64,000 nucleotides of DNA from Lachnospiraceae bacterium G11 (GCA_900103495.1 FMWZ01000014.1:1-64000); one strand, 5' to 3'. Shown: positions 34,001 to 42,723, numbered from the stretch's first letter. The notes: generated by a model from the letters alone, not told the origin. Numbers and translations are program-made.

Positions 34001-34080
34001 TTCCCTTTCGGCAGGTAAGCGCCACATGTCCCTGTGCCTTTAAACATGTGTCTGAAAGGGGTTAATCCTGCCGAAAGTGT
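34001..34080. other. Structured element with competing inverted repeats
   Basis: CTTTCGGCAGG (34005-34015) pairs with CCTGCCGAAAG (34067-34077); inside, CACATGT (34023-34029) pairs with ACATGTG (34044-34050). A second, mutually exclusive pairing joins CCCTTTC (34003-34009) to GAAAGGG (34054-34060). It lies in the 3' region of the small lipoprotein gene, upstream of yesM. It could be a regulatory RNA or a DNA operator: TTTCGGCAG also occurs at 34331-34339. It matches no riboswitch class I can recall. Confidence 0.5.
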
Positions 34081-34127
34081 TCTTGGTAATAAAATGTTTG
34101 TTCCTTGTATACTAACAATGTGGTGTT

Positions 34128-34289
34128 CTAATTTAATCCAAGGGACGAATCCAAAGCAACATACTCTTCCGCAGTAATCTCTACAAGTGTATAACTTACG
34201 TTGGCCTTGGATGTCTGTGTTGAAGCACAGCCCACTAACAAAATGGAAGCTGCAGCTGCAATAAATAACATTCGTAATATTTTCCTCAT
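34128..34289 (-). CDS. 53-residue small lipoprotein
   Basis: ATG at 34289 behind TGAGGAGATAAAAG. The product starts MRKILRMLFIAAAASILLVG and continues with Cys21, the lipidation cysteine of an ILLVGC lipobox, leaving a mature chain of only 33 residues that ends LDSSLGLN. No family is recognised. It sits between a membrane LuxR-type regulator and the YesMN system and may be a small partner or signal for one of the sensors; the mature part is like neither a bacteriocin nor a pheromone precursor with certainty. Confidence 0.7.
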   Translation of the reverse strand: MRKILRMLFIAAAASILLVGCASTQTSKANVSYTLVEITAEEYVALDSSLGLN

Positions 34290-34378
34290 CTTTTATCTCC
34301 TCATAAAAGCTGAGGTTATATTACCCCATTTTTCGGCAGAAATCTATTACCCCGAGGGTACTTTTTCCCGTTTTTTGA

Positions 34379-35869
34379 TTACATTTTTCTCAAATCATCT
34401 ATTCTGTTACACCTTCTGAAGAGATTAAAGTATAAAGACAGCTCATCGAAGGATGAAACATTCAGTTTCTTATAAATACTCTTGTTATGTTTTTTGACCG
34501 TGTTGGCACTTATCATAAGCACATCCGGTATCTGAGAAATGTCATAACCCTCAAGATACTTCTCATAAACACTGTACTCTGCCCTTGTAAGGGTTTTGAC
34601 ACTGGCGGTAAGACTGTCAAACAGTTCCTTAAGATCTGCCGGCATGTCCTCCCCTTCCTTCCTGTCAAGTTCCGCAAGAATAGGCTTAACGAATCTGTTG
34701 GAAAGATAGAGGGCAATGGAGAGCATTGCCAGGGTAAATCCAAGAATCAGCACCATAAAAGTTGCCTGCTTGCTTCGAATGTAAGCATCGCAGCCCTCTC
34801 TTGGAATAAGAACCGAAACCACCCATTTTCTACCATTTAAAGTTTTTACAGAAAGTTCTTTACTTAAGCCGTAATATACTTCCTTGGTGGAACCGTAAGC
34901 GTTGAAGTACTTTCCCTCAGTTACATGGAGCCCCTGGGTTTTGTCAAGCCAGGTGCCTTCCGTGTTTCCCGTCATTCCGTTTTCAATCATTATTTGGGAA
35001 TCATAGTATGGTGTAATCACCGTTACCATTGAGCCGTATGCCGTATCTGTTGCGGGAAATTGAAGACTAAAGTGTTTCTCATTCAAATCAACACCACAAA
35101 GTCCATAGGGCCTGATTCTGTTTCCGGCAATGGGAACGCATAAAAGCAAAACCGAATCTGACGCACCCGCCGGGCTCTTAATTCCCGTCCAGTAATAATC
35201 TGTTCCCGGGTTTCTGGACTCCTTCATGATTTCGTCATAGCCGGGTAAAATGTTTGTGTTAAACTCAAGATTCCAAAGGGTATGGAGCTTTGCCCCGTTT
35301 TTCCTGGCGATTTCACTGCTTCCCCTGTACATGGCAATTTCCGGATTCAGCACAAAATCTCCGGTTACATTTGCCAGTTTTAAATACACACCTGCTTTCG
35401 AATGAGCCGAGTCCGGAACCGCCGTGTTGATTGTGGAATCCACAAAGGCATAAGCTCCGCTGCTTCCTCCCAGCCTGATAACGGTATTGATATCCTGATA
35501 AATCCTGTTCTGAATAGTCTCCAGAACCTCAGGATTGTTGTTAATCTGATAGAATTCGATGTTGTACTCTTCCAGAACATCATCTATGGTCTTTGAGATG
35601 CTTCTGGACAGTTCAATTCCATAGGCAGTGTACTGGGTAATCTCCTCCGTCGCCTTCTCAACCTGATTGTTCAGATGATTGGTCATGACACTCGCCATCT
35701 GAGCCCTTACGTTAAAAATTCTCCCGGACCAGGCAAGAATAACAACAAGAAAGCCGATGGTTGTCAGCGCAATGGCAACAAAATAAAGCATCATCTTGAC
35801 TCTGAGATCGCTGCTCTTGTGTCGGCACAGATATGCTATTTGCTTGATCTTTTTGATGACATTACTCAT
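34379..35869 (-). CDS. Membrane-bound LuxR-type transcription regulator with dCache sensor
   Basis: 496 residues. A cytoplasmic N-terminus, a membrane helix (about 26-48), an extracellular dCache-like domain (about 50-370) and a second helix (about 374-396) are followed by a C-terminal LuxR helix-turn-helix (about 430-490; LTRAEYSVYEKYLEGYDISQ, then ANTVKKHNKSIYKKL). Sensor and DNA-binding domain in one membrane protein allow one-step signalling without phosphate transfer. It is 14 nt downstream of a solute-binding lipoprotein gene with no permease nearby, suggesting that protein is its ligand-carrying partner. Confidence 0.82.
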   Translation of the reverse strand: MSNVIKKIKQIAYLCRHKSSDLRVKMMLYFVAIALTTIGFLVVILAWSGRIFNVRAQMASVMTNHLNNQVEKATEEITQYTAYGIELSRSISKTIDDVLEEYNIEFYQINNNPEVLETIQNRIYQDINTVIRLGGSSGAYAFVDSTINTAVPDSAHSKAGVYLKLANVTGDFVLNPEIAMYRGSSEIARKNGAKLHTLWNLEFNTNILPGYDEIMKESRNPGTDYYWTGIKSPAGASDSVLLLCVPIAGNRIRPYGLCGVDLNEKHFSLQFPATDTAYGSMVTVITPYYDSQIMIENGMTGNTEGTWLDKTQGLHVTEGKYFNAYGSTKEVYYGLSKELSVKTLNGRKWVVSVLIPREGCDAYIRSKQATFMVLILGFTLAMLSIALYLSNRFVKPILAELDRKEGEDMPADLKELFDSLTASVKTLTRAEYSVYEKYLEGYDISQIPDVLMISANTVKKHNKSIYKKLNVSSFDELSLYFNLFRRCNRIDDLRKM

Positions 35870-35883
35870 TCCCCGATTATCCC

Positions 35884-37218
35884 TCAGTTACGATTCATAT
35901 CCCTCTCAAACTTAATCAAATACTCCCTGTTTTTAACGGAGGAATCTTCTTTTTCCTCCTCCTTATATTCCAAAGCCGCTTTCCTCAGAAGCCTTCTTAC
36001 CTCTTTTTCAAAGGTGGTTTCAAGGTCAAGATAATTATCAAACTTTGGTGCCGAATAGAACTCATAATCCTTTTGAGTCTGTATATAAGCATTATAAAGG
36101 CTCTTATACTTGGGGCTTTCAAGCTTTTCTATCTCATTTGGAAGAAGTTCAAAGCCCTTCTCGGTAACAGGCATGTAGCCCACGGAGGTGACGAATCTCA
36201 CATTTACCTCAGGGGAGGTAAGCCACTTAACAAAGGTTGCCATGGCCTTCTCTCTCTCCGGTGTGGACTTGACTCCGCAGATTCCGGCGCCTCTTTGCAT
36301 GACCAGTTTCTTTCCATTCTCAAAACATGGAACCGGATAAGCTGAGATTTCCACCTTCTCGGTCTTATTATCTGCATAGGTAACCTCATCGGCATAATAA
36401 AGTACGCTGGCACTTGACCCCACACTTGCTATGGCATCGCCGGTTCTTAGAGGTTCTGTGGCATATCCTTCATTAAGCCACAATCCCCCTTCAATTGCTG
36501 AGCGTGCGTAGGGTTCCCAGGCTTTCTCAAACTTGGGACCGAAGGCGATTTTATCACCATTAAAGAAGTCCTCCCCCATGGATTCACATCCAACCTGAAA
36601 ATAATTGAAGTGATAATCATGAGCAATAAAGGTCTTCCCGCCGCTCCAGTCCTTATACTTTAAAGATGTTTCAAAAAGGCCCTCCCAGGTGTTAAGGTCA
36701 GAAATTTCTGCCCCGGTAGCCTTTGCGAACCTGTCAAACAAAGTGTTGTTAACGAAGAGGATTTCAGTTGATTTTGCCACAGGAAAAACCAGAAGCTTCC
36801 CATTTATCTCCCCTTCTTCGATGAATGCGGACACATACCCATCAAGCTCCTCTTCGGAAAAGCAGTCTCTGAAATCCATAAGGACATCAGGATCAGGCAT
36901 TGCAAGGACAGTTTTGGGGTATGAAATGAACAAATCCGGAAGTTCAGCTGCTCCCGGCTCCTTGTTGGCCGCCTTTAGCACCGCTTCATGAATGGTGTTG
37001 GTGTTTGAAACAAGGGAAACCTGAACCTTGATTCCCTCCTGCTGTCCTATGGTGTCATTGAATTCACTTATTATGTCATTTAAGGGCGAAGCAGTCTGCT
37101 CACCGTAAACATGCCAGATGGTCAGGGTTACAGGATTAGATTTGGGAACTCCTTCTTTACATCCAACACATGAAATTGTAAAAGCCAAAATAAGAATTGC
37201 CGCCAGTACTCTTTTCAA
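35884..37218 (-). CDS. Orphan solute-binding lipoprotein
   Basis: 444 residues, TTG start at 37218 one base after the hemZ-like stop, with GAGGGAG upstream. The signal peptide has a lipobox near ISCVGC. The family 1 binding fold is complete (TIWHVYGEQ at the N-terminus). No permease genes accompany it; instead it precedes the membrane LuxR regulator by 14 nt. It may serve as a periplasm-side sensor component or work with another importer. Confidence 0.82.
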   Translation of the reverse strand: MKRVLAAILILAFTISCVGCKEGVPKSNPVTLTIWHVYGEQTASPLNDIISEFNDTIGQQEGIKVQVSLVSNTNTIHEAVLKAANKEPGAAELPDLFISYPKTVLAMPDPDVLMDFRDCFSEEELDGYVSAFIEEGEINGKLLVFPVAKSTEILFVNNTLFDRFAKATGAEISDLNTWEGLFETSLKYKDWSGGKTFIAHDYHFNYFQVGCESMGEDFFNGDKIAFGPKFEKAWEPYARSAIEGGLWLNEGYATEPLRTGDAIASVGSSASVLYYADEVTYADNKTEKVEISAYPVPCFENGKKLVMQRGAGICGVKSTPEREKAMATFVKWLTSPEVNVRFVTSVGYMPVTEKGFELLPNEIEKLESPKYKSLYNAYIQTQKDYEFYSAPKFDNYLDLETTFEKEVRRLLRKAALEYKEEEKEDSSVKNREYLIKFERDMNRN

Positions 37219-37219
37219 A

Positions 37220-38602
37220 TCATTCTCCCTCGAATAATTTTCTCTTTCTGTCTATCATTTCATCAATCTTTTCGATATAGAGCTTTACATCCTTAACATT
37301 GTCGCACCTTTCGATTCGACCGTTTCCGTACACTCTCTTTGTAACGGTTCCGGCCCCCAGCGCCACTATGGACTGCAGTTCCTCCATAATAAGAATGTTA
37401 TATATGCCGTACTTTCCTTCAGAAGCATATCCCACGTTCTCAAAGTTTCCGGACATGTTTTTCTGTCTGTATAAATAATAGGGTTTAAGGCCCATGCTTA
37501 GAGCCCCTTTAGCCGCAATGGCCATGGTCTCGTCAGTATTATTAATCATGGACATTCCGTTCTTCTCAATAAACTGGCTGAGGGCGCTGGCTCTCTTTAC
37601 GGCAAGAGAATGAACCGTAAGATTATCGGGCTTAAGCTCCCCAATTATCTCCATAGTTCTTCTCACGTCCTCTGCTCCCTCACCGGGAAGTCCAAGGATG
37701 ATGTCCATGTTTATGTTATCAAAGCCAAGACTTCTGGCAAGCTTATAGGCTTCAACAGTCTGGGCTGCTGTGGCCCTTCTTCCGATGAACTTTAAGGTTT
37801 CCTCATTCATGGTCTGAGGATTTACGGATATTCTTGTAACCTTATGCTTCTTCAGGGTCTCAAGTTTCTCCTTAGTGATAGAGTCCGCTCTTCCGGCCTC
37901 AACCGTAAACTCCTTGATATGACTTAAATCCAGACTTTCTTCTATCTTTGTAAGGAGCCTGTCCAGTTCCTCCGCTTCCAAAGTGGTAGGGGTACCTCCG
38001 CCGATATAAACCGTATCAAGGGTCTTTCCGGCAAATTCATCTGCCACAAAATCAATCTCTTTATCCAGAGCGTCCAGGTAGTCGTTAACCACCTTTTTCA
38101 TGGTAATTATCGGGTATGAGGTAAAAGAACAGTAAAGACATGTAGTTGGACAAAACGGAATTCCGATATACAGACTGTACCCTTCTTTTGCATCTATGTC
38201 CCTTAAGGCAAAAAGCTCTCTCTTTGCAATGTCGATGGAAAGATCAATCTTCTCATCCGAAACCAGATATGTGCTTTTAAGCTTTGCCCTGATTTCTTCA
38301 TCGCTTTTCCCCTGTTGAATCATCTCCATGGGAAGCTTTGTTGGCCTTATCCCCGTAAGAGTTCCCCAGGGAAGTATCTTTCCCGTCTCTTTGGAGAGTT
38401 GTTCATAAAGCTTGATTTTGAATTCGTTCTTGTATACGGGACGGTCCTCATCCGGTGCCGGTCCCCTGAAATCGAAGTTAACATCGGGGTTGTCACACTC
38501 TTCCTCGGAGTAAACTCTTACCTCTTTTTCGGGGTAAAATGCCTTCACAAGAGAGTGAATATCATAATCAAAACCCATGACATTCGTTTTGACTTTTAAC
38601 AT
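37220..38602 (-). CDS. hemZ: HemZ-like radical-SAM coproporphyrinogen dehydrogenase family protein
   Basis: 460 residues. The radical-SAM cluster motif C151-x3-C155-x2-C158 sits in PFCPTTCLYCSF, followed by GGGTPT. The long N-terminal domain is typical of HemZ as distinct from HemN/HemW. The family name implies oxygen-independent coproporphyrinogen oxidation, but many Clostridia without heme synthesis keep it, so the true substrate is unclear. A terminator hairpin lies downstream of the metallo-hydrolase gene ahead of it; the solute-binding gene follows after one base. Confidence 0.82.
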   Translation of the reverse strand: MLKVKTNVMGFDYDIHSLVKAFYPEKEVRVYSEEECDNPDVNFDFRGPAPDEDRPVYKNEFKIKLYEQLSKETGKILPWGTLTGIRPTKLPMEMIQQGKSDEEIRAKLKSTYLVSDEKIDLSIDIAKRELFALRDIDAKEGYSLYIGIPFCPTTCLYCSFTSYPIITMKKVVNDYLDALDKEIDFVADEFAGKTLDTVYIGGGTPTTLEAEELDRLLTKIEESLDLSHIKEFTVEAGRADSITKEKLETLKKHKVTRISVNPQTMNEETLKFIGRRATAAQTVEAYKLARSLGFDNINMDIILGLPGEGAEDVRRTMEIIGELKPDNLTVHSLAVKRASALSQFIEKNGMSMINNTDETMAIAAKGALSMGLKPYYLYRQKNMSGNFENVGYASEGKYGIYNILIMEELQSIVALGAGTVTKRVYGNGRIERCDNVKDVKLYIEKIDEMIDRKRKLFEGE

Positions 38603-38616
38603 ATTTATCCTCGCAA

Positions 38617-38642
38617 AAAGGCTCTTTATTAAAAGAGCCTTT
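38617..38642 (-). terminator. Intrinsic terminator between hemZ-like gene and metallo-hydrolase gene
   Basis: AAAGGCTCTTT (38617-38627) and AAAGAGCCTTT (38632-38642), loop ATTA; on the minus strand the stem runs into TTTTTGCG. It ends the apt/rel/metallo-hydrolase transcript. Confidence 0.75.
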
Positions 38643-38647
38643 AATTT

Positions 38648-39280
38648 CTACTGTATAAATGGATTGTTTTCTTTCTCGTAACCAATGGTGGTAGATGGGC
38701 CATGTCCGGGATAAACCCTGGTGTCCTCAGGGAGAACCAGCAGTTTTTCCTTAATTGAGCGCACGAGCGTACTCATGCTTCCGGTATGGAAGTCTGTTCT
38801 TCCCACCGACTCGGCAAAAAGCGTATCTCCGCTTATAAGGATTCCCGCTTCCTCTATGTAGTAACAGCAGCTTCCCTTGGTATGTCCGGGAGTTCCGATA
38901 AGCCTAAGCTTGATTCCTGCTATCTCAATTTCGTCTCCGTCCTTTAAATAGACGTTAGGCTTGATTGTACAGGCTCTGCCCGCCCAGTCTGACTCGTTCA
39001 GAATGGAATCCGAACACAGATCCTCTTCCTCTTCCCAGGCATAAATCTTTGCACCTGTCTTGGCGCGAAGCTCCTGAGCACCCCATATATGGTCAAAATG
39101 CGCATGAGTAAGGACTATGCCCGATACTGAGAGTCCATTGGCTTTTAACTTCTCATAAATAGTCGCACCCTGGTCAGCCGGATCCACAAATACGCACTCG
39201 CCCGAGCCTTCTTTGTAGATAAAGTAACAGTTTGTCTGGGCTATTCCGATAACAAGGCGTCCTATTTTGATATCGCTCAT
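38648..39280 (-). CDS. Metallo-beta-lactamase-fold hydrolase (glyoxalase II-like)
   Basis: 210 residues from the ATG at 39280, one base after the rel stop. The metal-site motif T-H59-A-H61-F-D63-H64 and later His residues in GTPGHTKGS and YPGHGPST are complete. The family includes glyoxalase II and persulfide- or thioester-acting hydrolases. In many Clostridia this gene follows rel, but the substrate is unknown. Confidence 0.82.
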   Translation of the reverse strand: MSDIKIGRLVIGIAQTNCYFIYKEGSGECVFVDPADQGATIYEKLKANGLSVSGIVLTHAHFDHIWGAQELRAKTGAKIYAWEEEEDLCSDSILNESDWAGRACTIKPNVYLKDGDEIEIAGIKLRLIGTPGHTKGSCCYYIEEAGILISGDTLFAESVGRTDFHTGSMSTLVRSIKEKLLVLPEDTRVYPGHGPSTTIGYEKENNPFIQ

Positions 39281-39281
39281 A

Positions 39282-41576
39282 CTAGCTTCTTGTCCTTTCA
39301 ATGTCCACTACGCTTTCGATGGAACGAATCTTCTCAATAATTCTGTTGAGTTCGTCCATGCTTCTGATTTCGATGCAGGTATTTAAAGTAGCCATACCCT
39401 GCTTGTTGGTTCTGGTATTCATGGAAACGATATTGATATCTTTCTCCGTGAGGGCCTTGGAAATATCAGCCAAAAGACCGTTACGGTTGTTGGCGTAAAT
39501 CTTGATCTCTGCGGAGTAAAGCTCGTTATCTGTCTCTGTCTTCTCCCATTCAGCCTCAATAATTCTGCTTCTCTCAATTTCAGGGAGACTTAACATGTTG
39601 ATACAGTCGGAACGGTGAATCGAAACGCCTCTTCCTCTTGTAACAAAGCCCACTATCTCATCACCGGGCAAAGGTGAACAGCACTTACTGAATCTAACGG
39701 CCACATCGTGAATTCCCTTAACGGTAATTCCGCTCTTGGGTCTCATTCTCACATTTCTGTGAGCCTGATTCTCCTCAACCTGTCTGATAACCTCCTCATT
39801 TGTAAGAGGTTTCGCATGGTCTGCCTCATAGGCCTCTAACATCCTGTTGATGATCTGGCCTTCCTTAAGTCCGCCATGACCGATGGCTGCCAGGATTGAC
39901 TCCCAGTCTCTGAAGCCATACTTGTCCATCACAAGATTCATGTACTCGGGCTTCATAACGTCGGTCATGTTAATGCCCTTGGCCTTGCAGTAGGACACTA
40001 TCATGTCCTTACCCTTGGTTATATTGTCATCCTTAAGCTCATTTCTGAACCACTGGTTGATCTTGTTCTTGGCCTGTGTACTCTTAACAATACTGAGCCA
40101 GTCTCTGGAAGGTCCCCGGGAGTTCTGAGAGGTGATGATTTCAACTCTGTCTCCGTTCTGGATCTCATAGTCTATGGTTACAAGTTTACCGTTTACTCTT
40201 GCACCTATCATCTTGTTTCCTACAGCGGAATGGATGCTGTAAGCAAAGTCGATGGGGTTGGAACCATAAGGCAGGGTCTTAACCTCGCCGTTAGGAGTAA
40301 AGCAGTAAACCGTATCTCCGTAAATATCAAAGTCGTCCTTAAGAAGCTTCATAAACTCCTTGTTATCGGACATTTCCTTCTGCCAGTCAAGAATCTCACG
40401 AAGCCATGAAAGCTTCTCTGCTTCCTGGGACTCAACCTTCTTACCGTCAGAGTTCTCCTTGTACTTCCAGTGAGCTGCGATACCGTACTCAGCGGCCTTG
40501 TGCATCTCGTAGGTTCTTATCTGAATTTCGAAGGGCTGACCCGATGAACCGATAAGGGTTGTATGAAGGGACTGGTACATGTTGGCCTTCGGCATTGCAA
40601 TGTAATCCTTGAATCTGCCGGGAATGGGCTTATACATTTCGTGAATTACGCCTAAGGCTGCGTAGCAGTCTTTTACCGAATCAACAATGATTCGAACTGC
40701 GAACAGATCATAAATCTGATCGATGGTCTTACCCTGATTCTTCATCTTCTTGTAGATACTGAAGAAGTGCTTGATACGACCGTCTATCTTTGCATCTATA
40801 TTGGCATTCTTAATATGCTGACTTACCTCGTCAACGATATCCTGAATGTATTTCTCTCTCTCACTCTTTCTGATTGCAATCTTATCAACCAGATCATAAT
40901 ATGCCTCGGGCTCAAGATACTTGAATGACAAGTCATCAAGTTCAACCTTGATACGGGAGATTCCCAGCCTGTCAGCAAGAGGAGCGTATATTTCAAGGGT
41001 TTCTCTGGCAATACGCTGCTGCTTTTCAGGAGGCATATACTTAAGAGTACGCATGTTATGTAATCTATCTGCCAGCTTGATAATGACCACTCGAATATCC
41101 TTGGCCATGGCGATGAACATCTTTCGAAGGTTCTCTGCCTGCATCTCAAGTTTGGCATCATCACCGGACATGTTGTTGGTAAGGGGAATCTGCTCTAACT
41201 TGGTAACGCCGTCAACCAGAAGTGCAACATCATCTCCGAACTCTCTCTTAAGATCTTCCTCGGAAAGAACTGTATCTTCCACAACATCGTGAAGCAATCC
41301 GGCAGCGATGGTCTCCTTGTCCATCTCCAGATCTGCCAGAGTTATTGCAACACAAAGAGGGTGAATGATGTAGGGTTCTCCCGACTTCCTCACCTGACTC
41401 TTGTGCGCCTCATCAGCGAAACGATATGCTTTTTCAATCAACGAGTAATCATCTGAAGGATGGTAAAGAGCAACTCTGTCTATCAAGTCCTTGTACAATT
41501 CCTCGGGACTGAGTTGCTCTTGCATTGCTTCAATTCGACCATCGTCAAAGATCACTTCCTGTTTGATCTCTTCCAT
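39282..41576 (-). CDS. rel: Bifunctional (p)ppGpp synthetase/hydrolase
   Basis: 764 residues with the long RelA/SpoT architecture: HD hydrolase domain (about 45-200; AAGLLHDVVEDT, KLADRLHNMR), synthetase domain (about 235-350; DLFAVRIIV), TGS (about 405-465; VYCFTPNGEV), and a C-terminal ACT domain (about 690-760). Both catalytic sites look intact, so it should make and degrade the stringent-response alarmone. It follows apt by 68 nt, the usual neighbour in Firmicutes. Confidence 0.96.
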   Translation of the reverse strand: MEEIKQEVIFDDGRIEAMQEQLSPEELYKDLIDRVALYHPSDDYSLIEKAYRFADEAHKSQVRKSGEPYIIHPLCVAITLADLEMDKETIAAGLLHDVVEDTVLSEEDLKREFGDDVALLVDGVTKLEQIPLTNNMSGDDAKLEMQAENLRKMFIAMAKDIRVVIIKLADRLHNMRTLKYMPPEKQQRIARETLEIYAPLADRLGISRIKVELDDLSFKYLEPEAYYDLVDKIAIRKSEREKYIQDIVDEVSQHIKNANIDAKIDGRIKHFFSIYKKMKNQGKTIDQIYDLFAVRIIVDSVKDCYAALGVIHEMYKPIPGRFKDYIAMPKANMYQSLHTTLIGSSGQPFEIQIRTYEMHKAAEYGIAAHWKYKENSDGKKVESQEAEKLSWLREILDWQKEMSDNKEFMKLLKDDFDIYGDTVYCFTPNGEVKTLPYGSNPIDFAYSIHSAVGNKMIGARVNGKLVTIDYEIQNGDRVEIITSQNSRGPSRDWLSIVKSTQAKNKINQWFRNELKDDNITKGKDMIVSYCKAKGINMTDVMKPEYMNLVMDKYGFRDWESILAAIGHGGLKEGQIINRMLEAYEADHAKPLTNEEVIRQVEENQAHRNVRMRPKSGITVKGIHDVAVRFSKCCSPLPGDEIVGFVTRGRGVSIHRSDCINMLSLPEIERSRIIEAEWEKTETDNELYSAEIKIYANNRNGLLADISKALTEKDINIVSMNTRTNKQGMATLNTCIEIRSMDELNRIIEKIRSIESVVDIERTRS

Positions 41577-41644
41577 AATAGCCTCACTGTATAATAGTTT
41601 CTCTTTCCCGCAAGGTTTGCGGTTAGGTAATTCCTCTTTTTGAT

Positions 41645-42172
41645 CTACTTTCCGGGGTAGGAAATAGCGGAATCAAGTCTGTATCCCTTGATCTTGTCTC
41701 TTCCCTTAAGGCCTGCAAGCTCCATAAGTACAACAACGCCAACAACCTCGCCGCCAAGGGACTCAATAAGCTTAATCATTGCTTCTGTTGTACCGCCTGT
41801 AGCAATCAAATCGTCAACAACAAGAACCTTCTGGCCGGGCTTGATTGCATCCTTGTGCATCTCAATTGTTGCCTTGCCATACTCAAGGTCATAGTCAACA
41901 GAAACTGTCTCGCAGGGAAGTTTGCCTTTCTTACGGATAAGTGCAAAGGGCTTGTGAAGATTGTAAGCAAGAGGGGTTCCGAAGATGAATCCACGGCTCT
42001 CAGCTCCAACAACAACATCAAACTCCAAATCCTTTACAAGATTCTGCATTGTATCTATAGCAAGTTTAAGACCGTCCGCATCCTGCAAAACGCTGGTTAC
42101 ATCTCTAAACATGATTCCCGGTTCAGGGAAATCCGGTATGGTCCTTACATAGTCTTCAAGCTTCTTACTCAT
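41645..42172 (-). CDS. apt: Adenine phosphoribosyltransferase
   Basis: 175 residues, standard length. The PRPP-binding loop VLVVDDLIATGGT and the N-terminal RTIPDFPEPGI are characteristic. It salvages adenine to AMP. GGAAAGGAACAGA precedes the ATG. The upstream gap (42173-42318) is AT-rich with only a weak promoter-like pair TTGGTA-N17-TTAATA, and beyond it lies the 63-bp repeat array. Confidence 0.96.
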   Translation of the reverse strand: MSKKLEDYVRTIPDFPEPGIMFRDVTSVLQDADGLKLAIDTMQNLVKDLEFDVVVGAESRGFIFGTPLAYNLHKPFALIRKKGKLPCETVSVDYDLEYGKATIEMHKDAIKPGQKVLVVDDLIATGGTTEAMIKLIESLGGEVVGVVVLMELAGLKGRDKIKGYRLDSAISYPGK

Positions 42173-42318
42173 GAGTCTGTTCCTTTCCTATATGCATCTA
42201 GAAATTATTAATAATTTTAAGATTTGTGTACCAAAAAATTACATTTAATTATATTATTTTTTTCGAGAATTAGCAAGGGATTAAAGGGGGTACAGCTTTG
42301 ACTTTTAAAAGCTTCAAA

Positions 42319-42670
42319 AGCGGATAAAACTCGCCTTTAGCTCTCTTTATCCGCCGAATTTCATCCATTTTGGGTGACCTCGGCGGATAAATCCTCAAAA
42401 TCATCTCATTTATCCGCCGCCGAGCCTCTATGTAATCGCCTGTTGGCGGATAATCTCTGCTCAATTCCAATTTTATCCGCTACGCTTACTCTTCTGAGGT
42501 GATTTCAGGCGGATAAGATTTGCTATTTGCTAATTTTATCCGCCTGCTTTCCCATCACAAGCTCATTTCAGGCGGATAAAATGCGGGAAAGGGAATTATT
42601 ATCCGCCACCATCCCCCAACGCGGTACACAAAAGGCGGATAAAAAGCCGAAAACAGCATTTTTATCCGCC
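42319..42670. repeat. Six-unit, 63-bp-period array of inverted 9-mers GGCGGATAA/TTATCCGCC
   Basis: GGCGGATAA starts at 42319 (first base A), 42382, 42445, 42508, 42571 and 42634; its inverse TTATCCGCC starts at 42347, 42410, 42473 (last base T), 42536, 42599 and 42662. Every step is exactly 63 bp, with 19 bp inside each inverted pair and 26 bp between pairs. The twelve 9-mers carry only two substitutions, while spacers are nearly unrelated, apart from 13 of 26 matches between the linkers after the fourth and fifth pairs. 63 bp is six helical turns. Each pair can form a hairpin with a 19-nt loop. No intact reading frame spans the array on either strand. Confidence 0.97.
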
Positions 42671-42723
42671 CGAGGAACTCAAAGCAAGGCGAAAAGGCCA
42701 AAATGTAACAAAGGAAAAGTCAA

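Noticed and set aside
34001-34080. Known riboswitch (cyclic di-GMP, THF, SAM, cobalamin)
   Set aside because: None of the conserved core sequences of these classes could be matched by eye, so only an unnamed structured element is reported.
42319-42670. CRISPR array
   Set aside because: The repeated words are only 9 bp, alternate in orientation and have two spacer lengths (19 and 26 bp). No cas gene is in the window. This is not the direct-repeat/spacer form of CRISPR.
42319-42670. Replication origin with DnaA boxes
   Set aside because: TTATCCGCC resembles the DnaA box TTATCCACA at six bases only, and no dnaA, dnaN or AT-rich unwinding block is present. The strict 63-bp inverted pattern is not origin-like.
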